Below, piece by piece: positions 41,607 through 50,404 of a DNA stretch of 64,000 nt (within the stretch, counting starts at the first letter, position 1; every line of letters starts with the position of its first letter). A model generated the notes under the pieces. The model was not told the DNA's origin, did not search any database, and saw only the letters and a list, made by a program, of their open reading frames with translations. The stretch covers positions 1 to 64,000 of IMG/VR virus record IMGVR_UViG_3300035689_000004; one strand, 5' to 3'. Position numbers and translations under genes: made by a program. The stretch is from a virus.

Positions 41607-41852
41607 ATGGTAGCCCAAGCTGTTAAAGTCCGCACTCCTGAAACCACCACTGCCCCTGCCCTTGTCAAATTCTTTGCTTCTTTGGTTGGGGAGGTGAGGG
41701 GCGAGTTTACCTTTACTGTCGAGGTTATTGAAATTCAAGACAGTTACATGGGGCTGGAGGACAAGCAGCGGATTGAGGCTGCTGTTGAGCAGCAATTTCC
41801 GGGTTTGGCAGTGCTGGATTTCTGGCGATGCCGCCAGGATAGCCTGCTGTAG
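41607..41852 (+). CDS. Small hypothetical protein
   Basis: An 81-aa protein of unknown function, with GAGG 9 nt before its ATG. Its leader (41517-41600) contains the hairpin GGGGACGGCCCC (41524-41535) and another GC-rich fold. Divergent from the XRE gene. Confidence 0.65.
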   Translation: MVAQAVKVRTPETTTAPALVKFFASLVGEVRGEFTFTVEVIEIQDSYMGLEDKQRIEAAVEQQFPGLAVLDFWRCRQDSLL

Positions 41853-41916
41853 TCGCGATCGCTGCCGCCCCACAGCGTTAGCGAGGGGACTAACTAAATT
41901 TCGTAGAGACGCTGTA

Positions 41917-42048
41917 ATGAAATACCGACCTTTTGTTTACCGCTGGCTGATGCACAAAACCAGTTGCCTTTTAGAAGATCTGGCCTATTGGATTGATCGG
42001 TTTGCCGGAGTTCTTGAGTGGGAAGCTAGGGAGCCAGGAGAGGAGTAG
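41917..42048 (+). CDS. Small hypothetical protein
   Basis: A 43-aa protein starting MKYRPFVYRWLM, Trp/Tyr-rich. The ribosome site is weak. It ends shortly before the terminator hairpin at 42052. A longer frame to the left is not convincing. Confidence 0.5.
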   Translation: MKYRPFVYRWLMHKTSCLLEDLAYWIDRFAGVLEWEAREPGEE

Positions 42049-42051
42049 AAT

Positions 42052-42090
42052 CAAAAGACCTCCGTGGACACGCTTCACGAAGGTCTTTTG
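42052..42090. terminator. Bidirectional terminator
   Basis: A hairpin of about 14 bp (42052-42090), CAAAAGACCT pairing with AGGTCTTTTG, separates the plus-strand 41917 gene from the minus-strand 42124 gene. The right arm contains GGTCTTTTGAGTG, a sequence also found at 28091 and 45050. Confidence 0.75.
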
Positions 42091-42123
42091 AGTGCGCCCT
42101 AGGGGGAACCCTGGGGCTTTCCT

Positions 42124-44313
42124 TTAGACGGCTAAATCGCCAAAAATGCTTGGTTGGTGAGGCTTTATCTGACTCTTTTGTGCCCAATAGTTTTCTATAG
42201 CTTTCTCCGCCCTTTCAAGCGTGGCTTTTTCTTCGGGTGTCAGTTGCCCGTAAGTTTTTTTGCGATGAGTAACCTTACTCAGTGGCATACAATTTTCAGC
42301 AGATCTGACTGACCTGCTTCTTATGTGATCAAACTCGCAATCTTTGGTTTTGGACCCATTGGCGTTGATCAACAACGTTTGGTCTATGACATCCCGCCCG
42401 GTGTTAAGCGTGATATACAAGAAAGCCTCTATAGCGCTAGATATAGCGTCTGGAAGAAATTCCTTGCGTGGAGAGTTTGTGTTTATGTCGATTCTGTTCA
42501 CTATTTCTTCTGTCCTAGTGGTTGTCGGAACTACATTATTATCCAAACGATCTTTCACAATCTGTACATCCCTATGTATGTTAACCAGCATTTCCCACGC
42601 GACTGGATCGGAAGTTTGAAGAGAACTGCCCGATGTTTGTATCTGACCTTTCAGGACATTAGCAATTTCTGCCAATGCAACCCAAAAGCTGCTCTTAATC
42701 AATTCGGCTGGCTCAGTACGCGCCGCCAAAGCTATCCAAGACGCCCCGGCAGGGTTGAACAATAGCAGGTGATGTGCTTTTGAATGGACCGTTTTGTCGA
42801 ATAACCCCTCTACCCTTCTAGATGTAGGCGAGTAGTACTCGCCTACATCTGGAGGGGTCAGGGGGGTCAGGGGGTTATAAATGCTTTTGTAGTTTTTTAA
42901 CCTATCCCCGGTCAACCGCTCAGTTAAAACAGCTTCTTGTACGGGGCAGCCTCTAAACCACCAAAGAACGCTATCTTCCTCCAGGCTCAGCAATGATGCC
43001 AACTGTTTGACCGTTAGCCATTTCTTGCCCTCAAACATGACCCATTCAAACTGACGGCCTATTCCTCTGGCGCAGGCAAGTAAAGCGCCTTCAAACAACT
43101 CTTGGTTTTTGTCTTCCTGAAAAGTCTCATAAAACCTCTGCCGAACTCCGTGCTCTAAAACGTCTTGCAGCGTCTCAGCATTGGTCAAGGCTTGGGCGGT
43201 TGGTACCAACGCCCCAGGACTCTCCTGAGCAACTTCGACTACCTCAACCTCAGCTTCAACGACAGCCGGAGCGGGCTTTGGCTCATCTGGCGGAGGGGTC
43301 ACGCAATAGTAAGTAACCCTACGATCCTTCCAGGTATATAATTTTTCTTGCTGAATTAAATATTCAGTCCGAACAAGATAAAGATCTCGCGCTTCATCCC
43401 CGTATTTACCTCGAACCTTATTTCGCAGGATAGTACTCGTGATCGGACAAGCACAAGCCCTTAATATCCGTTCATCTACCTTAATTTCTAGGTCTGACCT
43501 TTGATCCTGCTCAAACTCTTCTTCAATGGGCAAATCAACAACCTCCGCCGCCACCTTGACAGGGGGCTCAACAATCTCCGCCACTATAACGGGAGGATTG
43601 ATCGACTTAGCCTCAACGACAGCCGGGCTAGGCTCTGGCTCATCTGGCGGAGGGGTCACGCAATAGTAAGTAGCCTTACGCTCCTTCCAGGTATGCAACC
43701 TTCCCTGGGCCAGCAGAAGATCTCTTCGAGGAACAACATATTCTTGAAAACGTTTCCGATCTGGTCCGCTAGTCCTAGCCTTTTTGTACAAAACTTTTGC
43801 TGTAACCGGATGGCTAGCGCACTCCAAGATCCTTTGATCGATAATCTCCCAGATCTCCTCTTTAGTCTTTGAACTAAATGAGAACTTTTTGGCGCGACGA
43901 TTTGATCTAGTTGCAGTCTTGGCCGCAGCTTGCTCAGTCTCAACAACCGGCTCAGTGTTCTCTAGCAGCAGTTTGAATAATGGCTCAACCGGTCGCTCAG
44001 GCGCCTTGTCCCAACACAAAACTTTGTAGCTGTTTTTGCCTAATGGACGCGGAAAATATTCAAAGATGCACTCAAAGTCTTTTCTAGTAGCGCCGCCACG
44101 CTTTAGCGCAGTCTCGGCGAGCACCTTAATTTCAAGGGGAATATCTTTCTTGTCGTTTTTTATGTCGGTAACAGGACGGCGAACAGCATGAGCATCACCA
44201 TAAGGATCAGACTTAAGCTTGCTTTTGTGAGCTCGCTCTCCTTTTGGCATCTCATAGATGACATAGGAGAGATCATCAAAGCTATAGAGACGGTTGTCAC
44301 CAAAAGCGTTCAT
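42124..44313 (-). CDS. Winged-helix-repeat / HNH nuclease protein (moron)
   Basis: A 729-aa protein of unknown function. The C-terminal domain has an HNH-type pattern: D662-H663-I (CEFDHIRSRS), N674 and H683 (NCMPLSKVTH), which would cut nucleic acid. Two repeated domains of about 80 aa (about 155-235 and 288-365), each ending in a YYCVTPPPDEP linker, look like winged helices. A first region (1-120) may be a third, diverged copy. There is no GCGATCGC in the gene. It is a single-gene unit with its own terminator. Could be an anti-host nuclease, a defence protein or a mobile HNH. See findings. Confidence 0.7.
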   Translation of the reverse strand: MNAFGDNRLYSFDDLSYVIYEMPKGERAHKSKLKSDPYGDAHAVRRPVTDIKNDKKDIPLEIKVLAETALKRGGATRKDFECIFEYFPRPLGKNSYKVLCWDKAPERPVEPLFKLLLENTEPVVETEQAAAKTATRSNRRAKKFSFSSKTKEEIWEIIDQRILECASHPVTAKVLYKKARTSGPDRKRFQEYVVPRRDLLLAQGRLHTWKERKATYYCVTPPPDEPEPSPAVVEAKSINPPVIVAEIVEPPVKVAAEVVDLPIEEEFEQDQRSDLEIKVDERILRACACPITSTILRNKVRGKYGDEARDLYLVRTEYLIQQEKLYTWKDRRVTYYCVTPPPDEPKPAPAVVEAEVEVVEVAQESPGALVPTAQALTNAETLQDVLEHGVRQRFYETFQEDKNQELFEGALLACARGIGRQFEWVMFEGKKWLTVKQLASLLSLEEDSVLWWFRGCPVQEAVLTERLTGDRLKNYKSIYNPLTPLTPPDVGEYYSPTSRRVEGLFDKTVHSKAHHLLLFNPAGASWIALAARTEPAELIKSSFWVALAEIANVLKGQIQTSGSSLQTSDPVAWEMLVNIHRDVQIVKDRLDNNVVPTTTRTEEIVNRIDINTNSPRKEFLPDAISSAIEAFLYITLNTGRDVIDQTLLINANGSKTKDCEFDHIRSRSVRSAENCMPLSKVTHRKKTYGQLTPEEKATLERAEKAIENYWAQKSQIKPHQPSIFGDLAV

Positions 44314-44436
44314 CGCTTATGCCCAGACTGCAAATATGTCGCCCTATCAATCACAGATTGTATCTATAATAGACGCTTGTTTGCAATATGATACTGAAGC
44401 GGCAATTTAGCTACTCTATTGTAAAAGTGCTACCCC

Positions 44437-44691
44437 ATGCCCCTCGCCGATCGCACCTCCTACCGCAACGCCCTACAAGCGCTCAGGGCAATCAAGGACA
44501 CTACTGGCAATACGCCCCAGGTGAAGGCCATAGCGGCCTTCCTGCTAGAGGCGGCCAATGCTGAGTATCCAGGCGGCTACGTGGGCGACCCGAGCGACCC
44601 ACGGGATAGGGCGGTGGTAGAGGCGCAGCGCGACTACTGGCAACGGTTCATGGCGGGTGAGGACGTAGAAGAGAATTACTACGATCTATAG
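44437..44691 (+). CDS. Small hypothetical protein
   Basis: An 84-aa protein of unknown function (MPLADRTSYRNALQALRAIKD). The start is 123 bp from the divergent HNH gene; ATTGTAAAAGTGC lies upstream (44418), like the boxes at 29989 and 37613. Confidence 0.66.
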   Translation: MPLADRTSYRNALQALRAIKDTTGNTPQVKAIAAFLLEAANAEYPGGYVGDPSDPRDRAVVEAQRDYWQRFMAGEDVEENYYDL

Positions 44692-44697
44692 TCAAAG

Positions 44698-44722
44698 CAA
44701 AACCCCTGGCGAGGGCCAGGGG
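44698..44722 (-). terminator. Terminator of the minus operon at 44744
   Basis: 8-bp stem (44703-44710 with 44715-44722), GAGG loop, and TTTTGCTTT on the minus strand. Confidence 0.82.
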
Positions 44723-44743
44723 CTAGGGTGAGAGGCGGTAGGG

Positions 44744-44899
44744 TTAGATCTTACCCTTTGCCTTCTCAGTGGCCGCCAGGGCTATGATCGCCGCCCCAGT
44801 GGCGGCAAACAACAGCGCATTCTCCACGGTGCCGGGCACCTGGGAGGGCGGCTGCGGGTTGTCAGCGGGCTGGGTGGTAGTGCTATTAGTCGTTGACAT
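44744..44899 (-). CDS. Small tail-anchored membrane protein
   Basis: A 51-aa protein: Thr/Pro-rich start (MSTTNSTTTQPADN) and one membrane segment (NALLFAATGAAIIAALAA) with a basic tail. It overlaps the upstream gene by 14 bp. Resembles the small membrane proteins at 27245-28085 in form. Confidence 0.7.
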   Translation of the reverse strand: MSTTNSTTTQPADNPQPPSQVPGTVENALLFAATGAAIIALAATEKAKGKI

Positions 44900-45029
44900 G
44901 GGTGGTAAGCTCCTGATTGATTTGCTCTAATGCAACCCGTGCGCGGCGCAGGGTCTCCAGCGCTTGTTGAGCCTTGAGTATTGCCGCCCGTGCGGCTTGC
45001 TCATTGGCCTGTCTTTCCTCTTCAGTCAC
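44886..45029 (-). CDS. Small coiled-coil protein (GTG start)
   Basis: A 47-aa helical protein (begins with GTG, then TEEERQANEQAARAA) preceded by GGAGGA. Its leader holds a 14-base sequence also upstream of the 27765 gene. Confidence 0.7.
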   Translation of the reverse strand: MTEEERQANEQAARAAILKAQQALETLRRARVALEQINQELTTHVND

Positions 45030-45069
45030 AAACTTTCCTCCGTAAAAATGGTCTTTTGAGTGGAATAAA

Positions 45070-45297
45070 CTAACCCGCTTGGCGCAGGTCTTCCATCAGC
45101 AAAACAGTTCCTTGCACGTCCATGGCGCGGATAAGCCGCACCACACCCGTTTCGTCCGGTTCATCCAGCGGATCGGCATCAATCGCGCCGGTTTCCCGGC
45201 ACGCTTGGTTCCAAGCTTGCAGAACCCCTAACCCATCCTCCATGAGCGCCCTAGCCCGACGCTCGATTTCTTGTTGATCAACTGCCATGGTTGGCAT
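45070..45297 (-). CDS. Small acidic protein
   Basis: A 75-aa protein of unknown function, helical and acidic. It is the first gene behind the promoter at 45321-45350 and leads the three-gene minus operon. Confidence 0.7.
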   Translation of the reverse strand: MPTMAVDQQEIERRARALMEDGLGVLQAWNQACRETGAIDADPLDEPDETGVVRLIRAMDVQGTVLLMEDLRQAG

Positions 45298-45320
45298 CTC
45301 CTAAACGATATTGCATATTT

Positions 45321-45350
45321 ACTCTACCATGGCATATTTGCAATATGCAA
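45321..45350 (-). promoter_or_regulatory. Promoter with GCATATTT boxes
   Basis: On the minus strand TTGCAT (45350-45345), 18 bp, TAGAGT (45326-45321). GCATATTTAC (45313-45322) and GCATATTTGC (45332-45341) lie within it, and ATGCAA/TTGCAT arms give partial symmetry. Same layout as 31796-31825. Confidence 0.68.
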
Positions 45351-45363
45351 TAACCCAAGGGGA

Positions 45364-45379
45364 GAACCGCTAAAATTAG
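45364..45379 (+). promoter_or_regulatory. Candidate promoter of the portal operon
   Basis: GAACCGCTAAAATTAG lies 19 bp before the portal start and matches the motif at 17669, 61291 and 28936. It may be read by the phage sigma factor. Confidence 0.5.
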
Positions 45380-45397
45380 CCTAGAGACTGGCTACCC

Positions 45398-46936
45398 ATG
45401 GACCTCACCCGCCTTCACCGCCACCTAGAGACCTCCCCTGACCTGGATTTACCCCTATCCCAGGCGAGGGAGCTAGCCAAACGCGCCAATGGCCGTGGCT
45501 GGGATGACGGCATCGACAAGAAGCCTGGCCGCCGTTATCGCACGACTCCGAACATCTGGACCACCTTCGAGGGACGCGGCCAACCCCGTCAGGGCTTTCT
45601 TAGCCCCGAGGTGATGCGGATGGTTTATATGCGCTCTGAGGTTGTCCGCGCCTGTGTCGATACTCTGGTAGAGCTAGTCTGCGGTTGTGATTGGACGATT
45701 CGTCCCATTGACGAAGAGAAAAGCCGGTGGCTACGCGATCGCCGCCCAGATGACTACAAAACCCTTAAAAAGCGCATCCGCTGGCTAGAAAAGTTCTTTG
45801 CCCACCCTGCCAACCATTACAACCTGGACCAGTTCCACCGCCTGATACTGCGGGACTTACTCATCTACGACGCGGCAGCCTACGAGATCGTGACCGCTGA
45901 TGTAAATGGCCATCGGTTGCCGCTGGAGTTGGGCGCGATCGCGGGCGATACGGTGGAGATCGATTGTGACGATACGGGCATCCCGCTGGCCTACTGGCAA
46001 AGCTATAACGTCAAGACCCATGTACGGTTTGAGCCGGAAGAACTAGCCTATATCCGACTCAACCCGGTGTCCTGGAGTCCCTACGGCATCTCTCCGATTG
46101 AGACCGCCTACGTCAGCATCGCTAGCGACCTGAACGCTAACCGGTACAATGCCAGCTTCTTTGAAAAGAACGGCATCCCCCCGGCATTGCTGGCGGTGAT
46201 GGGATTGTCATCGGCTGAGTTCCGTAGCCTCATGTCCCAGATGCGGCAAACCAGCCAGGATAACCCGTGGAATATCCACGCCTTCCGGGCCGCCCGGGAT
46301 GCCGAGGGCAAGAGCCAGCAGGTATTCGACCTGGTGCCCCTGTCATCGGTATCTAACCGGGAGATGCAGTTCACTGAATTGCTGACCCACGTGGTGCGGC
46401 GCATCACCATGCTGTACCGCATCTCACCGAGCCAGATCGGCTTTACCGACGAGGTGACCGGCGGCATCGGTTCTGGGGTAGCTGAGACCCAGGTGGACTT
46501 GATGGAGTCCAAGGGTGTCGCGCCATTGCTGCGCAGCTTGTCCTCTATCCATACTGAACAGGTGATCCACGGTGTTTGTGGGTGGGAGGATTTAGAGTTT
46601 GCCTTCACCCAATCCCAAACCCCGGCGGAGCAGCAAGAATACCAGCGCGATGCCGGTGAAGTCACCATGGGCGCAATGACCATTAACGAACTCCGTTCTA
46701 AGTGGGGTGGACGCGATGCCGTCGAGTGGGGTGACTCGCCCCTCCAGCCGCCGCCCATGTGGGCACAGGAGAAGCAACAATCCCAGCAGATGCTAGCCCA
46801 AGCCCAAGGCATGATGGCCCCACCACCGCCCGGGCAGGAGGACCCTAACCAGCAACCACCAGGACAACCACCGGAGGACCCTAACCAGCCCGAGCTAGAG
46901 AAAAGCGCCAGGAGGCTAGTGATCCGATGGAATTAG
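45398..46936 (+). CDS. Portal protein
   Basis: A 512-aa protein of the capsid vertex through which DNA enters. Typical portal features are the N-terminal Arg-rich start, MRMVYMRSEVVRACVDTLVELVCGCDWTI, a domain with LPLELGAIAGDTVEIDCDDTG...YWQSYNVK, and PVSWSPYGISPIETAYVSI. The C-terminus is Gln/Pro-rich. The gene overlaps the next by 10 bp. Confidence 0.85.
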   Translation: MDLTRLHRHLETSPDLDLPLSQARELAKRANGRGWDDGIDKKPGRRYRTTPNIWTTFEGRGQPRQGFLSPEVMRMVYMRSEVVRACVDTLVELVCGCDWTIRPIDEEKSRWLRDRRPDDYKTLKKRIRWLEKFFAHPANHYNLDQFHRLILRDLLIYDAAAYEIVTADVNGHRLPLELGAIAGDTVEIDCDDTGIPLAYWQSYNVKTHVRFEPEELAYIRLNPVSWSPYGISPIETAYVSIASDLNANRYNASFFEKNGIPPALLAVMGLSSAEFRSLMSQMRQTSQDNPWNIHAFRAARDAEGKSQQVFDLVPLSSVSNREMQFTELLTHVVRRITMLYRISPSQIGFTDEVTGGIGSGVAETQVDLMESKGVAPLLRSLSSIHTEQVIHGVCGWEDLEFAFTQSQTPAEQQEYQRDAGEVTMGAMTINELRSKWGGRDAVEWGDSPLQPPPMWAQEKQQSQQMLAQAQGMMAPPPPGQEDPNQQPPGQPPEDPNQPELEKSARRLVIRWN

Positions 46937-48423
46937 AATTTATCGGTGATTGGCAACCCTCTGACGCCCACGCGATCGCGCTACAGCTGCGTAAATCCTT
47001 GAGCGTTGACGCCGGCGGTGGTGCTGAAATAACGGTGCAGCAGCTAGACGATAACCCGATCCAGCAAATGCTTAGCCAACGGCAAAAGCGATTGCTGGAC
47101 CTGCTGCGGGAGGCGGGTAGCAAAACCTTCAGTGAAGCGCCCCTGGCCAAGGCACTATGGACCGATGACCATACCTGCACCCCTGGTTGCCGCCATGATT
47201 GGCTGGAGGACTATAGCCTAGGTGCCCTGACCAAGGCGGTGAGCCGGGGAGCGCTCAAGCGCGATGCCCAGGGACGCGCCTATGTGTTTAATGCCAATAA
47301 CCGCTGGCAGCGCTACAATGCCACGCCGCCCCCGCCTGGTGACTATCGTTTCCCCCTAGGCGATGGTGACTATGGCCGGGGTGTTTATCTTCCTATCCTC
47401 GATACGCCCCAGGGCTACGCCAAGCTACGGGTACGGCTCAACCTATCGCCCGCTCAACTGATCAGCGACGATGAGTTCTATGCCATCGAAGACAATTTCG
47501 CCATGGACCTGACCACCGCCCTCGATCGCCAGGGCGTTCGGGGTGTGGTGCAGACCGAAGGCGATCGCGTGTCGTTGTTATTCCTACGCTCCCCCGCCGA
47601 CATCGAAGTGCTCGGGCTAATTGCTGACTCCGGCATCGTTCCCTCTGGGCCCGACTTTAGCTATCGCCTATCCTCCTTTGTCGCCAATGACGACCATTGG
47701 ACGCTGGATCTAGAGCTATCCCCCGCCGGTGATCCACCCTCCCCCCAGGCGCTTGTCAAGGCGGCTAAGGTTACCCTATTTCCCGATACGCCCCTAGCCA
47801 CCGCCACCACCAGCCGCGCTCGGGGGTTGCTTAGCCGTCGCCTGCTGCGGGATGCCTGCGATCGCCTCCGCGCAGACGGGCTAATGGGCTACTGCACCAT
47901 TCAACTGATTGATAGCGCCCCCGACTGGCTACCCCGCCATTGCAAAGCCTTTTGTCACCCCTCCACCGGCGTTATCTACCTGGTAGACCACGACCCCGCT
48001 GATGCTTTAATGGACCGGCTATTGATGCTTAGCCGTCAGCTAGAGGATGCCGCTAGCGATGGCATCATCACCTATGCCCAGGCGATGGATACCCTCCAGG
48101 CAGGGCTAAAGCTGACCAGTCAATGCTGGCTAGAATGCCTCCTGCGGCGGTTTATCGGAGCGTGCTTGATCGCTAGTCGCCATGACCTATCAACCAGCGC
48201 TGACTACGGCCCCTGGCAGGGCTACCTATCCTTGCAAGCCGCTCGCGGGATTCAGTACTGGGGCGATCGCACCGCGATCGTTCGGTGCATGGCCGAAGAC
48301 TATCGCTGTTGCTTTGAACCAACGGGACTACCTAACGAGGTGACGATGATTTGGGATATGGTGACGCCTGCGATCGCCAGGATGGCGCAACAACAATTGA
48401 TGGAGGTATTGAGTAATGCCTAA
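46927..48423 (+). CDS. Head-associated protein of unknown function
   Basis: A 498-aa protein directly after the portal gene, where head-morphogenesis genes usually lie. Residues 115-137 contain a Y-V-F-N-A-N-N-R-W-Q-R motif like those in other proteins of this phage. A Cys/His pair cluster (HTCTPGCRHDW) is near residue 80. The C-terminal half is helical. No family was recognised. Confidence 0.6.
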   Translation: MELEFIGDWQPSDAHAIALQLRKSLSVDAGGGAEITVQQLDDNPIQQMLSQRQKRLLDLLREAGSKTFSEAPLAKALWTDDHTCTPGCRHDWLEDYSLGALTKAVSRGALKRDAQGRAYVFNANNRWQRYNATPPPPGDYRFPLGDGDYGRGVYLPILDTPQGYAKLRVRLNLSPAQLISDDEFYAIEDNFAMDLTTALDRQGVRGVVQTEGDRVSLLFLRSPADIEVLGLIADSGIVPSGPDFSYRLSSFVANDDHWTLDLELSPAGDPPSPQALVKAAKVTLFPDTPLATATTSRARGLLSRRLLRDACDRLRADGLMGYCTIQLIDSAPDWLPRHCKAFCHPSTGVIYLVDHDPADALMDRLLMLSRQLEDAASDGIITYAQAMDTLQAGLKLTSQCWLECLLRRFIGACLIASRHDLSTSADYGPWQGYLSLQAARGIQYWGDRTAIVRCMAEDYRCCFEPTGLPNEVTMIWDMVTPAIARMAQQQLMEVLSNA

Positions 48424-48531
48424 CTGCTCTCCCCGCAACTATTCAACACCGCCAACCCTCTGTGTAGTGGAGGTTGTCGGTTTGAGTGTTGGCAAATGGC
48501 CTAAATTTGGACTAAATGGAGGGCTGGAGTA

Positions 48532-50094
48532 GTGCCTACAGCGTATCTGTCCCCCTCGCAACTCAAGGAACTGACCGACGTATCAGTGAACCCTGGCTCT
48601 GGCCAGAATGGTTACCCTTTAGTCTGGAACAATACTACGGGCAAATGGGAAGCCTCTAACGCCTTCACCGGCACTTTAACCGGTAGTGCCACCAGCCTAA
48701 CTACAGGCAGAACCATCAGCGCTACAGGGGATGTGGCGTGGACCTCAAGCGCTTTTGACGGAACCGGCAATGTAACTGGCACTGCTACCCTAGCTAACTC
48801 AGGGGTGACCGCTGGCAGCTATACCAATAGCTCTGTCACCGTTGACGCCAAGGGCAGGGTAACCGCCGCCTCAAGTGGCACTGCACCGGTAACCAGTTTC
48901 TCTGGTGGGACTACAGGCTTAACCCCTGCCTCTGCTACGTCTGGCGCAGTCACGCTAGCAGGAACGCTAGGGTTGGGCAATGGCGGGACCAACGCAACTA
49001 CCGACACAGCCGCTAGGGCAAATCTGAAAATCCCTGAATATACCATTTCCCGTGGTCAAAACCTTGTATCTAACGGGTTTGCCACGATGGGGACGAATTA
49101 TAATTTTTCACAATTTACTTTTAATGGTGCTGATACTTACTTTAGCGGAGGTAGTTTCAGGGCAACGGGCGTTGATGATTATGGAATTACCCTGATTAGC
49201 GACGAATTTATGCCGGTCGATATAACAAAAACCTATATTTTAAGTGTTGCAGCAAAACAAACTGGTCAATCTTACATACTGTTTGGATTACGTTTTTATG
49301 ACGTCGATAAAAACCATATAGAGCCTAGACATTACCAATACATTCCAAACACAATAACGACCCTTGCAACAAACTTAAATCCAGGTGATGCGGTAATAAA
49401 TCTAACAAGTGGTACAAATTGGCTGCCGAATGGTGGTGGACCTATTCCAGTATGGCAACGCTCTATAATTTTTTGGAATTATCAAAACTCTTTCGGCGGT
49501 TCTTATCCTTTTTCTATTAATCCCTATAGCAGAAATTTTTATTACAATGTTTGGAACAATGGCGGCATTGTCGGTAATACCATTACTCTTAACATGCAGG
49601 GAGGGTGGCCAGGACCTTTCTATCCAGCCGGAACTCCTTGTTCAAACGGAGACATTAACGTTAACAATACTGATAAACATATAGCTCTTCATACTGGACT
49701 TGGGTCTGTAGTTAATAATGCGTTTTCGGTCCATTCTGGCAAAATCAGCCAAGTTGCTTTAACTGGCATTGATCAGCCAAATAATTTTCCTCCGGGGACA
49801 GCTTATTGCAAATTAGTAGCGTATATTTTCGGATCTTCACTTATTGATTTTTCCTCTATTTCCTTTAGCGAAGATTACAGCTCTTTGCCCCGCTACACTC
49901 CCACTAGCAACGCCGACAGCACTAATACCACTTCAGGCTCAATTGTGACTCCAGGCGGGGTGGGAATAGCAAAATCATTGATTGTCGGTGGTTCAAGGGT
50001 GAATCTAGCTAATTTGCCTACTTCACTTAATTCAACAGTAGCAATTGGAGACCTCTGGCGAGATGGAGACGTTATTAAGGTGAGAACTTCTTAA
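48532..50094 (+). CDS. Tail fibre protein, mosaic
   Basis: A 520-aa protein with a GTG start preceded by GGAGG. The N-terminal 160 residues have repeats typical of fibre stalks (TGNVTGTATLANSGVTAGSY; VTVDAKGRVTAASSG). From about 49050 the DNA changes to strongly AT-rich with Asn/Tyr-rich coding until about 49870, then returns to normal: an acquired receptor-binding domain. No HIP1 site lies in the insert. Confidence 0.75.
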   Translation: MPTAYLSPSQLKELTDVSVNPGSGQNGYPLVWNNTTGKWEASNAFTGTLTGSATSLTTGRTISATGDVAWTSSAFDGTGNVTGTATLANSGVTAGSYTNSSVTVDAKGRVTAASSGTAPVTSFSGGTTGLTPASATSGAVTLAGTLGLGNGGTNATTDTAARANLKIPEYTISRGQNLVSNGFATMGTNYNFSQFTFNGADTYFSGGSFRATGVDDYGITLISDEFMPVDITKTYILSVAAKQTGQSYILFGLRFYDVDKNHIEPRHYQYIPNTITTLATNLNPGDAVINLTSGTNWLPNGGGPIPVWQRSIIFWNYQNSFGGSYPFSINPYSRNFYYNVWNNGGIVGNTITLNMQGGWPGPFYPAGTPCSNGDINVNNTDKHIALHTGLGSVVNNAFSVHSGKISQVALTGIDQPNNFPPGTAYCKLVAYIFGSSLIDFSSISFSEDYSSLPRYTPTSNADSTNTTSGSIVTPGGVGIAKSLIVGGSRVNLANLPTSLNSTVAIGDLWRDGDVIKVRTS

Positions 50095-50095
50095 T

Positions 50096-50404
50096 ATGGA
50101 ACAACTATCCCGATTTCAAGCTGATCTTACCCCCTCAGGCGCTATCTCCATGCAGGCGTACTGGTGCCGTGTGGCTACCATCGAGGGTGAGCCGCCGATT
50201 GTCGGCCCGTTGCAACAGGGGTTTGATCGCAACTATCCTTCTTTAGATGCCGCCGATCAAGCTGCTCTGGCGTTCCCTGACTTTGCTGAGCTAGCTGAGC
50301 AATTTCAGAGCCAGCCGTTTACGGCTTTTTGTGCCCTGCTAGAGGCGATTAAGAATTATCAGCCAGTACTCGAATTGCCTGAATTGCCTGAAGGTGAGCC
50401 ATGA
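50096..50404 (+). CDS. Small fibre-region protein
   Basis: A 102-aa acidic protein following the fibre gene. It could be a fibre assembly factor. Function unknown. Confidence 0.6.
   Translation: MEQLSRFQADLTPSGAISMQAYWCRVATIEGEPPIVGPLQQGFDRNYPSLDAADQAALAFPDFAELAEQFQSQPFTAFCALLEAIKNYQPVLELPELPEGEP

Noticed and set aside
41511-41873. 120-aa minus ORF over the 41607 gene
   Set aside because: It is antisense to the 41607 gene, which has a better start and context; composition unlike neighbours.
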